From Armatimonadota bacterium (lineage in GTDB: Bacteria; Armatimonadota; SYMT01; JACQGL01), in contig JACQGL010000091.1 in NCBI GenBank assembly GCA_016199525.1, forward strand, positions 1 through 44,891: DNA of 44,891 nucleotides, written 5' to 3'. The notes below the pieces were generated by a model. The model was not told the DNA's origin, made no database searches, and saw nothing but the letters and a program-made list of their open reading frames with translations. The position numbers and the translations under genes were made by a program. Positions 7,385 through 15,449 of the stretch are shown piece by piece; the first letter of the stretch is position 1, and the number at the start of each line of letters is the position of its first letter.

Positions 7385-10018
7385 CTAATCCGCCATGTAG
7401 GCCGGGAGGAAGAGTTCCACCAGATGGCTCTCGTCTTCGAGGAGACGCTGCCCCTGGGCATCCGTCAGGTAAAAGGCGTCCCGAGCGCGGGCGCCCGTGG
7501 TACTGATGCGCGCGCTGTGGATGTCCCAGCCCAGCCGTGCCAGCGAGCGCGTGATCCGGTAGAGCAACCCCGGCTGGTCCGCTACCGAGATCTCGAGCAC
7601 GCTATGATGCTCGGCGAGGTCGTTGTTGAACCGCACGGAGTCCGGCGGGATGGGGGGCGGCAGCTGCTTGTGGAACCGCGCCAGGATCTCGTCCACGGGG
7701 GCGCCCCGGAGGACTGTCAGCACGTCCTGTTCCACCTCGATGCGCTTGGTCGGGGGAAGACGCCGGCCGTGGAAATCGACCCAGAGAGTATCCAGGGCCA
7801 CTTTCGGATCGCTGCTACGGGTGTACACCTGGGCGGCGTAAATGCTCACGTCGTGTGCATACAGCACACCGGCGATGTGGCTCAGCAGGCCGGGCTCCGG
7901 TTCTTCGTAGGTGCACACCGTCAGGTTGGTGATCTCCGATCCCAGCTCGGACGCGAATTCCACCACCGGTCCGCTCTGGGCAAGGGTCTCGATCATCCGG
8001 ATGTGAGCGGCGATCCGATCCGCAGCTGTGTTCAGCAGGTAAGATACGGGCATCCCCTCGCAATGCTCGCGGATCTGCTCCGTGGTGAAGTTGGCGGCCG
8101 ACAGCCGGCGCGAGAGGCGGGTGCGATACCGACGCAGCTGCTCCTCGTCCGGGGGTGGCGCCTGGGCGGAGAGCGACGCCTCCGCGCGATAAAAGAGATC
8201 CTCCAGAAAGCGCACCTTTACCGGGGTGAGCACCCCGGTGGCGGCCATGTCCGCATAAGTGAGCAGGAACAGCATCTTGAGCAGGTCGAGGCTGTGCACG
8301 ACGGCAGTGAAGCTGCGGAGGGTCTGGGGGTAGGTCAGATCGCGCAGCTGGGAAATCTCTGACATCAGGAGATGGTGGCGAACGAGCGCAGCGACTTCCT
8401 GTGTCTCGGCGGCGCCCATCCCCAGGCGTCGCGCAATGCCGTGCGCCATCTCGGCGCCTGCCTCCGCGTGGCCGCGAGTGCCGTGGAGCTTGCCGATATC
8501 GTGCAGCAGCGCCGCCAGGTAGAGCGTCTCCGGCCCTACCACTTCGCTCCCGATGCGCCGGTACTCCGCCAGCGCCGGGTCGTCCGCGGTATGCAGCTGC
8601 TCCAGAGCGCGCACGACTTCCAGAGAATGGTGGCCGATCGTGTGTCGGTGCACCGGATCAAACGGCACGCGACGGTAGGCTTCCCCCAGCTCAGGAATGA
8701 GTCGCTGCAGGATGCCCAGGTCCGCCATTAGCCGGAGCGTGTCGTAAACGCCAGCGCGCGCCCCCAGCAGTTGAAGGAACGCCTGGCCTGCGGCGGCATT
8801 CCCGGAGAGGTCCTCTACTCCCGCCAGGTGCTCGGCGATCATGCGCCGCAGCTCTGTGCCGGGGAAGAGACCGTGGGCCTGGTACTGCTCGCACACCTGG
8901 ATGAGGAATACGGGATCCGTTACCTGGAGGCCAGGGTAGGCGGGGGCGAGTTCCCGCCCCACGCAGACCAGCTCGGCGGTGAGGCTGAGTCGTTCGGAGA
9001 GGCAGCGATCGACCACGAAGCCGGTGACGCGCAGGACGTTCTCTGCGTGTTCGTAGTACTGGCGCATGAGTCGTTCAGCGGGGCTCAGCCCATCCGCGGC
9101 CGGGAACCCCAGCGCCTGTGCCAGCACCTCCTGCCGCTCGCGCACCAGGAGATCGGCGGGGCGCTGCTCCTGGAAGTGCATCCAGTTGCGCACCGTGAGC
9201 AGGAACTCGCGCGCGGCGGCCACCTGGTGTACGTTACGCCGCGCCACTACCCCCAGGCGCTGGAGCTGGCGCCAGACATCCCCCCGCGTGACGGGGAAGG
9301 CAAGCGCGGCCAGCCATTCGGCCACGTGGAGATCGCGCAGGCCGCCGGGGCTCTCCCGCACGTGCGGTTCCACGCGGTAGATCGTGCCCCCGTGCCGGGC
9401 GCTGGTTTCCGCGCGCTCGGCGAGCTTCTGGCGGACGAACGCTGCGGGCCAGACGTTGCGCATCAGCTCGCGCGTGAACCGCTCACAGAGGGACACGCTG
9501 CCCACAATGGCGCGTGCGTCCAGCAGAGCAGTCTGAGTCTGGTGATCCAGTTGCGGGACATCGCCCAGGGTGCGATAGGCGTAGCCGACCTTGAGCTGCG
9601 CCCGCTGGCTGAAGACCTCCATCAGCGTGAGGTACATCTGCCGAACGGTGGCATCCAGCGCAGGGTCTTCCTCTTCCGCCACAATAAAGGTCACGTCGAT
9701 GTCGCTGAAGGCGCACAGCTCGCGGCGGCCGTATCCCCCCGTGGCGGCGACAACGATCTGGCTCTGGACACGCTCGCGCTCGGCTCCCTGGGGAAGCGCC
9801 AGCGCGAAGATCCGCTGAATCACCAGGTCGGTCAGATCGCTGAGAACGCGGCAGGTGCGTCCGCCCGTAGGCTGAGCAGCGTTCTGTTCGCGGATGCGTT
9901 CCCGCTCGCGCCGCAGCACCTCGGCCAGACCCGCGGCGTCCTGGGCTTGCTGCACGGCCTGGCGGGCAGGAATCGGTTTCTGCTCTGCGGATTCCGTGGA
10001 AGCGGCGCGTGTAGCCAT
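7385..10018 (-). CDS. glnD: [Protein-PII] uridylyltransferase / uridylyl-removing enzyme
   Basis: An 877-residue nitrogen-status sensor that uridylylates PII under nitrogen limitation and removes UMP when glutamine is plentiful. Domains in order: nucleotidyltransferase with GGYGRRE (94-100) and the metal-binding SDID (105-108); a helical linker with PHVRESPGGLRDL (218-230); an HD hydrolase domain with LLHDIGK (504-510) and RHH further on; and two ACT domains (about 697-768 and 805-875) for glutamine sensing, the second with DQPGLLYRIT. All catalytic motifs are intact and the length is typical. No PII (glnB) or amt gene is in the window. It lies 57 bases downstream of nadE and may be co-transcribed with it. 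Confidence 0.95.
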   Translation of the reverse strand: MATRAASTESAEQKPIPARQAVQQAQDAAGLAEVLRRERERIREQNAAQPTGGRTCRVLSDLTDLVIQRIFALALPQGAERERVQSQIVVAATGGYGRRELCAFSDIDVTFIVAEEEDPALDATVRQMYLTLMEVFSQRAQLKVGYAYRTLGDVPQLDHQTQTALLDARAIVGSVSLCERFTRELMRNVWPAAFVRQKLAERAETSARHGGTIYRVEPHVRESPGGLRDLHVAEWLAALAFPVTRGDVWRQLQRLGVVARRNVHQVAAAREFLLTVRNWMHFQEQRPADLLVRERQEVLAQALGFPAADGLSPAERLMRQYYEHAENVLRVTGFVVDRCLSERLSLTAELVCVGRELAPAYPGLQVTDPVFLIQVCEQYQAHGLFPGTELRRMIAEHLAGVEDLSGNAAAGQAFLQLLGARAGVYDTLRLMADLGILQRLIPELGEAYRRVPFDPVHRHTIGHHSLEVVRALEQLHTADDPALAEYRRIGSEVVGPETLYLAALLHDIGKLHGTRGHAEAGAEMAHGIARRLGMGAAETQEVAALVRHHLLMSEISQLRDLTYPQTLRSFTAVVHSLDLLKMLFLLTYADMAATGVLTPVKVRFLEDLFYRAEASLSAQAPPPDEEQLRRYRTRLSRRLSAANFTTEQIREHCEGMPVSYLLNTAADRIAAHIRMIETLAQSGPVVEFASELGSEITNLTVCTYEEPEPGLLSHIAGVLYAHDVSIYAAQVYTRSSDPKVALDTLWVDFHGRRLPPTKRIEVEQDVLTVLRGAPVDEILARFHKQLPPPIPPDSVRFNNDLAEHHSVLEISVADQPGLLYRITRSLARLGWDIHSARISTTGARARDAFYLTDAQGQRLLEDESHLVELFLPAYMAD

Positions 10019-10035
10019 CGTGAACCCGTCCGGCC

Positions 10036-10078
10036 GGCGGGGAAGGGAGTAGCATCCGTTCGCTGCCCCACTCCCCTA
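10036..10078. repeat. Short inverted repeat between nadE and glnD
   Basis: GGGAGTAG and, about 17 bases on, ACTCCCCTAC form an imperfect hairpin with GGGAGT/ACTCCC as the core stem. It occupies nearly all of the nadE-glnD gap and shares words with the other CTACTCCC-type intergenic elements. Confidence 0.4.
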
Positions 10079-11854
10079 CGGCCCGTTTACATCGTGGAAC
10101 TGGTTGGTAATTGGCAGACGGCGGTCTTTACCGAACGCCTTCGGCGTGATCTTGATGCCGGGCGGCGCCTGCCGCCGCTTGTACTCGTTGCGATCCACCA
10201 TCAGAATGACGCGGCGCACCAGGTCCGCGTCGAAGCCGGCGCGCACGATATCCTCCAGGCTGCGATCCTCCTCCACGTAGGCGTGAAGGATGGGGTCCAG
10301 AACGTCGTAGGGAGGCAGGGTGTCGCTGTCCTTTTGCCCGTGTCTCAGCTCGGCGCTGGGCGGCCGCCGGATGATGCTCTCCGGAATGACGGGCCGTATC
10401 CGGTTGCGGTACTCGGCCAGCTGGTAAACTGTGGTCTTGGGGACATCCTTGATGACCGCGAAGCCGCCTGCCATATCCCCGTAGAGGGTCGCGTAACCGC
10501 ACGCCATCTCGCTCTTGTTGCCGGTGGTCAGCACCAGCCAGCCAAACTTGTTGGACAGAGCCATCAGGATGTTGCCCCGCGCGCGGGCCTGGATGTTCTC
10601 CTCGGTGATATCGCGCGGCAGGCCCGCGAACACATCGCGGAGCGCCTCGTCATAGGCCGTCTGCAGCCCACGGATGGGGATCTCCAGAAAGCGCGTGCCC
10701 AGGTTCTGCGCCACACTGGCCGCGTCCGACCGGGTTTCCGAAGAAGTGTAGACTGAGGGCATCGACACCAGCGTCACCGCCTCCGCCCCGAGCGCGTCCA
10801 CGGCCACGGTCGCCACCAGCGCCGAATCAATGCCGCCGCTAATGCCGATCACCACGCCTTTGAATCCATTCTTACGCACGTAGTCTCGCGTACCGGTCAG
10901 GAGGGCGCGGTAGATCTCTGCCAGGGGTTCGGGCGGAGGCTGGACGGGAGCCGGCAGCGCGGGGCGGCGGCGATTGGCGGGCAAAGCCGGCAGGGGAACC
11001 ACCTCCACGCGCTGGTTCAGCTCCTGCATCAGCAGCTTCTCTTTGCGGCGGCGAGGGTCAGCCAGGCGGCGGTGGAGGATGGCGGACAGATCGATGTCCA
11101 GCGTTAGCAGGGCGCTCTCGAACGCGGCCCCCCGCGCAATCACGTCGCCGTTGGCGTCGATGACCAATGAGTGGCCGTCGAAGACCAGTTCATCCTGCCC
11201 GCCCACCTGGTTGACGTAGGCCAGCGCGCAGGCGCAATCGGAAGCGCGGGTGGTCAGCATCGCCTCACGGAAGCGCCACTTCCCTGCGTGGAACGGCGAG
11301 GCGTTGATGTTGATTACCACATCCGCTCCCCCGAGGAGGGCGAGGGTGGCGGCGGGCCCGCGGGGGTACCAGATGTCCTCACAGATGGTGACCCCAAGAC
11401 GGACGCCCTGGAGATCGAAGACCGGGTAGCGATCGCCGCGCTGAAAGTAGCGGTCCTCATCGAAGACGCCGTAGGTGGGCAGGTAAAACTTATGGTAGAT
11501 ACCGCGTATCTCGCCCTCGGCGATCACTGCAGCGGCGTTGTAAACATCCTCAGCCACATCCACAAAGCCGACCACGGAAACGATGCCGTGTGTGCCTCGC
11601 GCTATCTCGTGGAGCGCGCGCCCGTTTTCGCGCAGGAAGCCCGGCTTGATGAGTAGGTCTTCAGGGGGATAGCCGGGGATTGCCAGCTCGGTGAAGGCCA
11701 CGACGTCGGCGCCCTGCGCCTTCGCGGATTCAGTCTCCTCCAGGATGCGGCGTGCGTTGCCCTCCAAATCACCCACGGTAGGATTGAACTGGCACAGCGC
11801 CAGGCGGAGGCTCGTGGGGACGTGGAGGGCTTGGCGGGTTGTGTCGGGCGGCAT
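10076..11854 (-). CDS. nadE: Glutamine-dependent NAD+ synthetase
   Basis: A 592-residue two-domain enzyme that amidates deamido-NAD to NAD+ with ATP and glutamine-derived ammonia. The N-terminal nitrilase-fold glutaminase has the catalytic triad Glu56 (FTELAIPGY), Lys122 (YHKFYLP) and Cys158 (TICEDIW). The C-terminal ATP-pyrophosphatase domain has the P-loop SGGIDS at 339-344 and the conserved GNKSEMACGYATLYGDMAGG and RRPPSAELR segments. The length fits the long, glutamine-using form. A TATAAT box lies 45 bases before the start. It heads a leftward block running through glnD, coaX and dusB. Confidence 0.96.
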   Translation of the reverse strand: MPPDTTRQALHVPTSLRLALCQFNPTVGDLEGNARRILEETESAKAQGADVVAFTELAIPGYPPEDLLIKPGFLRENGRALHEIARGTHGIVSVVGFVDVAEDVYNAAAVIAEGEIRGIYHKFYLPTYGVFDEDRYFQRGDRYPVFDLQGVRLGVTICEDIWYPRGPAATLALLGGADVVININASPFHAGKWRFREAMLTTRASDCACALAYVNQVGGQDELVFDGHSLVIDANGDVIARGAAFESALLTLDIDLSAILHRRLADPRRRKEKLLMQELNQRVEVVPLPALPANRRRPALPAPVQPPPEPLAEIYRALLTGTRDYVRKNGFKGVVIGISGGIDSALVATVAVDALGAEAVTLVSMPSVYTSSETRSDAASVAQNLGTRFLEIPIRGLQTAYDEALRDVFAGLPRDITEENIQARARGNILMALSNKFGWLVLTTGNKSEMACGYATLYGDMAGGFAVIKDVPKTTVYQLAEYRNRIRPVIPESIIRRPPSAELRHGQKDSDTLPPYDVLDPILHAYVEEDRSLEDIVRAGFDADLVRRVILMVDRNEYKRRQAPPGIKITPKAFGKDRRLPITNQFHDVNGP

Positions 11855-11898
11855 AAGCGCACCGGTCGGATGAGGAGCGCCAGTCCAAGATCGCGCCT

Positions 11899-11904
11899 AT
11901 TATA
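11899..11904 (-). promoter_or_regulatory. Perfect -10 box upstream of nadE
   Basis: On the minus strand these bases read TATAAT, a perfect sigma-70 -10 hexamer, 45 bases before the nadE ATG. The -35 region (CTAAAC at 17 bases) is poor. Confidence 0.55.
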
Positions 11905-12007
11905 TCACGCCACCCATCTGCGTTTAGGGGGTGGGATGCAGGGGAAGCTCTAACCACGGCAAGTCGCGTCCAAAGGGGGCGCGTAATCCGGGCCGGTGGA
12001 GCAAGAT

Positions 12008-12229
12008 ATGGGACTCCTATTGATCATGAATAGCCGCGGCGATACCCGCGTGGCATGGGACGTCGCCGACGCGGGATCTCTTGATCGGGCCCGGCGTATG
12101 GTTGAGGAAGCCTACGCGCAGGGCAAGGGCGTCTTCCGGCTGGATGAGGCAGGCGTTGCTACTCGTCTGAAGGAGTTTGACCCCGAGGCGCGGGAGATCG
12201 TGGTTATTCCTCGCCTCCGGGGCGGGTAG
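12008..12229 (+). CDS. 73-residue ubiquitin-like candidate protein ending in RLRGG
   Basis: A small protein whose last residues are VVIPRLRGG, ending with the same RLRGG as ubiquitin, and with a length (73) close to ubiquitin's 76. Predicted by eye it has a beta-hairpin (LLLIMNSRGDTRVAWDV), a helix (SLDRARRMVEEAYAQG), a strand (GVFRL) and a final strand leading into the diglycine tail, an order compatible with the beta-grasp fold. The ATG at 12008 is preferred to the GTG at 11996 because GGTGGAG precedes it at good spacing. It lies 23 bases upstream of a membrane protein in the same direction. No E1-, E2- or JAB-like gene is seen nearby, so conjugation is speculative; it may equally be a small protein with an accidental GG end. 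Confidence 0.75.
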   Translation: MGLLLIMNSRGDTRVAWDVADAGSLDRARRMVEEAYAQGKGVFRLDEAGVATRLKEFDPEAREIVVIPRLRGG

Positions 12230-12252
12230 GTCCCCACGCCCTTTACAGCGGG

Positions 12253-12900
12253 ATGAGCGATCCCATTCGTGAGGCCCCATCTGCACGTGCGGAGGAGCTC
12301 CTCCGGCGCATTATGGGGGAAGCGCGATATACCACCCTCATCCGGCAGGGGTACCTGGAGTTCCCATCCCGGCTGCGCCGCGGGCGTGTCTACCGGCTGG
12401 ATAGCTCTGGCAACCTCTCCTGTCGGGACCCAGGCCAGAGCACGTCTTCCACTACCCTCTGCATCCAGTCTACGGAGCCCGTGCCGCGCGCCGATGTGCT
12501 GGCGCTGCGCTACCTGATGGTGACCGCGGACGAGCCCGGCCTGCTGGCCACCGCCAACCCGGTGCGGTTCAGCCTCCGAGCCATCACCATCGCTATCTAC
12601 CGGGACGCACGTGAGCGATACGGGGGGCTGGGAGCATTCCTCTACACCCTCGGGGTGCTGGGCCTGTTTCTGGCGGCGTTGGCGGTGGAGGGGGCAAGTG
12701 CCGTCGGCCTGCTGAGCGCCTGCCCGGTCGTGGGCCTGATCTTATGCGTGCTCGCGGCTCCGGTGGCCGTGCTGGGTTTCGTGCTCGTCCTAGCGGGGCT
12801 GGCGGATCTGTGGATGCTGGTGGTGGGCGGGATCTGCCGGCTCTGGGGAAGCGATGCGGCCCCGCTCCCAGAGGGAGTGGGGCCGCTTGAGGATGGATGA
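12253..12900 (+). CDS. Unknown protein with soluble N-terminal domain and three membrane segments
   Basis: A 215-residue protein. The first 105 residues look like a compact soluble domain (ELLRRIMGEARYTTLIRQGY, then GRVYRLDSSGN, LCIQSTEPVPRAD and a helix ending in LLATAN) that I recall as a recurrent uncharacterised domain in bacteria and phages, with a conserved-looking Cys70 and a PxxD pair; this recollection is not verified. Residues about 127-196 contain three hydrophobic helices. It probably forms an operon with the upstream RLRGG protein. The last 15 codons are overlapped by a strong GC-rich hairpin (12856-12886). Confidence 0.7.
   Translation: MSDPIREAPSARAEELLRRIMGEARYTTLIRQGYLEFPSRLRRGRVYRLDSSGNLSCRDPGQSTSSTTLCIQSTEPVPRADVLALRYLMVTADEPGLLATANPVRFSLRAITIAIYRDARERYGGLGAFLYTLGVLGLFLAALAVEGASAVGLLSACPVVGLILCVLAAPVAVLGFVLVLAGLADLWMLVVGGICRLWGSDAAPLPEGVGPLEDG
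12856..12886 (+). terminator. GC-rich hairpin inside the 3' end of the coding region
   Basis: GCGGCCCCGCTCCC (12856-12869) pairs with GGGAGTGGGGCCGC (12873-12886) around a 3-base loop with one mismatch. No U-tract follows. It may be an intrinsic stop signal or a hairpin absorbed into the gene end. Confidence 0.45.
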
Positions 12901-12914
12901 GGAGGCTGCTATCG

Positions 12915-12950
12915 AACGCGCCCGACCGCTGTTGAGCGTCCGGGCGCGTT
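12915..12950. terminator. Bidirectional terminator between convergent genes
   Basis: AACGCGCCCGACCGCT (12915-12930) pairs with AGCGTCCGGGCGCGTT (12935-12950) around GTTG, with two adjacent mismatches in a 16-bp stem. It sits between the rightward membrane-protein gene and the leftward Crp-type gene and would serve both directions. Confidence 0.65.
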
Positions 12951-12970
12951 TCAGATTGCCGTTGCTGCCA

Positions 12971-13768
12971 CTACTTCTCTTGCTGGCGCGCTCCTCGTGT
13001 GCCTGTGGCGCGCCCCCGGGCGCCGCGCCCTCGCCCGCCTGCGGATCCTTTGCCATTCACCCGCTTCTCCACGAACGGCAGCGCGTCGTCACCAGTGATC
13101 CTGTGCAGGGCTTTCAGATCCTTGATGTCGATGCGTGCGTAGCGCAGCTCGATGATCCCGTCCTCACGCAGCTCCTGCAGCGTGGCGGAGAGCGATTCAC
13201 GCCGCGTGCCGACCAGCTCTGCCAGCTCTTCCTGGGTCATCCGCAAGCCGAGGTGCACGCCGCCGTTCTTCGGCGTGCCCATGATGAGGCCAATGTTTAG
13301 TAAGACACGACAGACGCGCTCACGCAGCGTGGAGAAGACCAGGGATTGCAGCCGTTCCATCAGGAACCACACCCCCCACGAGAGGTGGCGGATGAGTTCC
13401 CGGTAGAAGTTCGGGTTCGCATCTGCAACGGCAAACACCGCCTCGTGGGGGACGACCAGGATGTGGCTTTCCTCCTGGGCCTGCACGCCATAGATGGAGG
13501 GCGACCAGTTATGATACAGGGGAGCCGCCAGGGAATCCCGCGGACCAAGGAGGCCGACGGTGAGCATGCGCTCCTTGTCGGTAACGAAGAGGCGCGCCAG
13601 GCCTTCCTCCACGCGGATGAGAGCGTTGTGGACTTCGGGCAAAGTCTCTCCTGCTTGCAGATGATAAACAGTGGCCTGGCGTTCCAGAACGGCTCGCTCG
13701 TCCGCGCTGAGTGATTGGAACACGTCGGCGAGCCAGCCTTTCTGCCGCTCGGGGTCTTGTCGTCGCAT
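12971..13768 (-). CDS. Crp/Fnr-family transcriptional regulator with basic RG-rich tail
   Basis: A 265-residue regulator. Residues about 20-130 form a cyclic-nucleotide-binding-type beta barrel, but the usual phosphate-binding RxS motif is not clear, so the ligand is unknown; the four-cysteine cluster of Fnr is absent. The dimer helix follows, and a winged helix-turn-helix lies at 177-205 (MTQEELAELVGTRRESLSATL), with the TREx motif appearing as TRRES. After the domain the protein has an unusual tail (239-262) of glycine, arginine and alanine (GGRGRGARGRATGTRGAR), which could bind nucleic acid non-specifically. AAGGAG precedes the ATG. It converges on the membrane-protein gene. Confidence 0.88.
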   Translation of the reverse strand: MRRQDPERQKGWLADVFQSLSADERAVLERQATVYHLQAGETLPEVHNALIRVEEGLARLFVTDKERMLTVGLLGPRDSLAAPLYHNWSPSIYGVQAQEESHILVVPHEAVFAVADANPNFYRELIRHLSWGVWFLMERLQSLVFSTLRERVCRVLLNIGLIMGTPKNGGVHLGLRMTQEELAELVGTRRESLSATLQELREDGIIELRYARIDIKDLKALHRITGDDALPFVEKRVNGKGSAGGRGRGARGRATGTRGARQQEK

Positions 13769-14266
13769 CGATCTCCTTTTACTCCTTCCTGGGCCGCCGG
13801 GCGCCTGCGGCTGAGATCGACGCCCCCTGTTCAGCGGCCAGGCTACGGGCGCGGATCACAGAGATGGTTCCCTGCCGGGGAACATCCGCGCGAATTCCGG
13901 GTGGAAAGGTAGGCTCTTGGCTCCTGCCCGGGGGAGGCCGGTGGTCCGCCGGACGTACGACAGCCTGTGCATCATCATGCCAGGGTGAGTAAACGCGCGG
14001 CTGGCAAGGGGCGGCACGTGGCATGGGCTGGCGCGTGCTTTGAACAGGACTCTTCGGGCGAGCCCCGCATCAGCGCTACCGGGCCCGCTCCGCCGGCGCT
14101 CTGTGCAGGAATGGCAATCCGCCTTCCATCCAGTCTCATTATGCGCAAACTGGATTGATTACGTCAGAGATCTGCACGCCCAGGAGACAGATCTTGGGGA
14201 ATCTTCCTCTCCGTTGCGCAGGCACGGAGATCCCGGCGAGCGAAGCGCTGCACAAACGATACGGAG
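13769..14266. other. 498-base gap without a convincing gene
   Basis: No long gene-like frame is seen. A small minus-strand frame at 13779-14024 (81 codons) has no ribosome binding site and no recognisable family. ATCCAGT (14128-14134) and ACTGGAT (14149-14155) form a perfect 7-bp inverted repeat around CTCATTATGCGCAA; on the minus strand CATAAT in this loop with CTGACG 18 bases upstream could be a promoter for the Crp-type gene. If so that gene would have a leader of about 370 bases. Confidence 0.35.
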
Positions 14267-15445
14267 CTATTCCTCCGGTCCGCCGGCAGGACGGTGGGCG
14301 GGGATCAGCACTCGGAAAGTGCTTCCCTTGCCAGGCTGGCTGCCGAGGGCGATGGCGCCTCCGTGGAGTTCCACCAGCCGTTTGCAGACGGCCAGACCGA
14401 GGCCGGTGCCGATTTGCCGGCTGCCGCTACCATCCTCCAGCGTGACAAACTCCTGGAAGATCCTCGTCTGCATCTCCGGGGGAATACCGATTCCCGTGTC
14501 AGCGATGGTGAGCGCCAGCATTCCGTTCTGAATGCACGCCTGCACGTCCACCTGGCCGTCCTCGGGAGTAAACTTGATGGCGTTGGTGAGCAGGTTATAC
14601 AGGATGCGCGCAACTTTGATCCGATCCGCCTCCACTCGCACCTGGTCCGGCACATCCAGGTTCACCCGCAGATGCTTCCGCGCCGCGCCTTCCCGCACCA
14701 CGTTGTAGACTTCCCGCACCACGTCCGCTACCGCGAACTCGGTAGGATAGAGGGAATCGCGTCCCGACTCTACTTTGACCAGATCCAGGGTATCGCGGAT
14801 CAAGTTGAGCATATAGCGAGCGCTGGACTGCATGCGTTCCACGGCATCGGACTGCCGCTCGTTCAAGGACCCCAGCGTTCCGGAAAGCAGAGTAACCGCG
14901 TAGCCCATGAAGATGGTCAGGGGGTTGCGCAAATCGTGCGCCAGGCCGGCCATCAGCTCGGCGCGGGACTGGGCCTGGCGGAGCGCGGCTTCCCGCTCGT
15001 GGATCGCGGTCTGGAGCGCCTCGTTCTTGGCTTGCAGATCGTCCAGCAGACGCCGGCGTTCCGCCGCGAGTTCGTACTGCTCAAACGCCTGGGCAACGGT
15101 GACGCGCAGCTCGGCAGGATCCCACGGTTTGGCGATGTACCGGTAGACGTTGCCCTCGTTGATGGCCGCGATTACCGCCTGCAGATCGGCGTAACCGGTA
15201 AAGATAAGGCGGGTGGCGTGCGGGAACCGCTGCTTGATGCGCGCTAGCAGCTCAGTGCCTCGCATCTCCGGCATCCGCTGGTCCACCATCACCACGTGAA
15301 CATTGTTGGTCTCCATCAGGCGTTCCGCTGCTTCGCCGGTCCGCGCGCGCAGCACCCGATAGTCCAGGCGGAACAGATCGTGGATGGAGTCGAGAATCTC
15401 CTGCTCGTCATCCACGACGAGCAGGCAGGGGCGCGGATGGCTCAT
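14267..15445 (-). CDS. Receiver-histidine kinase hybrid
   Basis: A 392-residue protein with an N-terminal receiver domain (VDDEQE at 11-16, phosphoacceptor Asp55 in VDQRMPEM, Lys106 in IAKPWDP), a coiled-coil linker (about 118-160), a HisKA dimerisation domain with His170 in GLAHDLRNPLT, and an HATPase_c domain with NLLTNAIKF, ADTGIGI and GTGLGLAVCK. The receiver comes first, so the kinase is probably controlled by phosphorelay rather than directly by a ligand. The IAKPWDP receiver type is common next to PAS kinases. The ATG lies 4 bases past the stop of the upstream PAS kinase gene, implying co-translation; a longer upstream start would overlap that gene and is less likely. Confidence 0.9.
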   Translation of the reverse strand: MSHPRPCLLVVDDEQEILDSIHDLFRLDYRVLRARTGEAAERLMETNNVHVVMVDQRMPEMRGTELLARIKQRFPHATRLIFTGYADLQAVIAAINEGNVYRYIAKPWDPAELRVTVAQAFEQYELAAERRRLLDDLQAKNEALQTAIHEREAALRQAQSRAELMAGLAHDLRNPLTIFMGYAVTLLSGTLGSLNERQSDAVERMQSSARYMLNLIRDTLDLVKVESGRDSLYPTEFAVADVVREVYNVVREGAARKHLRVNLDVPDQVRVEADRIKVARILYNLLTNAIKFTPEDGQVDVQACIQNGMLALTIADTGIGIPPEMQTRIFQEFVTLEDGSGSRQIGTGLGLAVCKRLVELHGGAIALGSQPGKGSTFRVLIPAHRPAGGPEE

Positions 15446-15449
15446 CAGC

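Noticed and set aside
8771-10756. A 661-codon plus-strand frame over glnD and nadE
   Set aside because: It is a shadow of two genes with intact catalytic motifs on the minus strand.
13779-14024. Small minus-strand frame (81 codons) in the gap after the Crp-type gene
   Set aside because: No ribosome binding site, no known family and no neighbour support; it cannot be called a gene.
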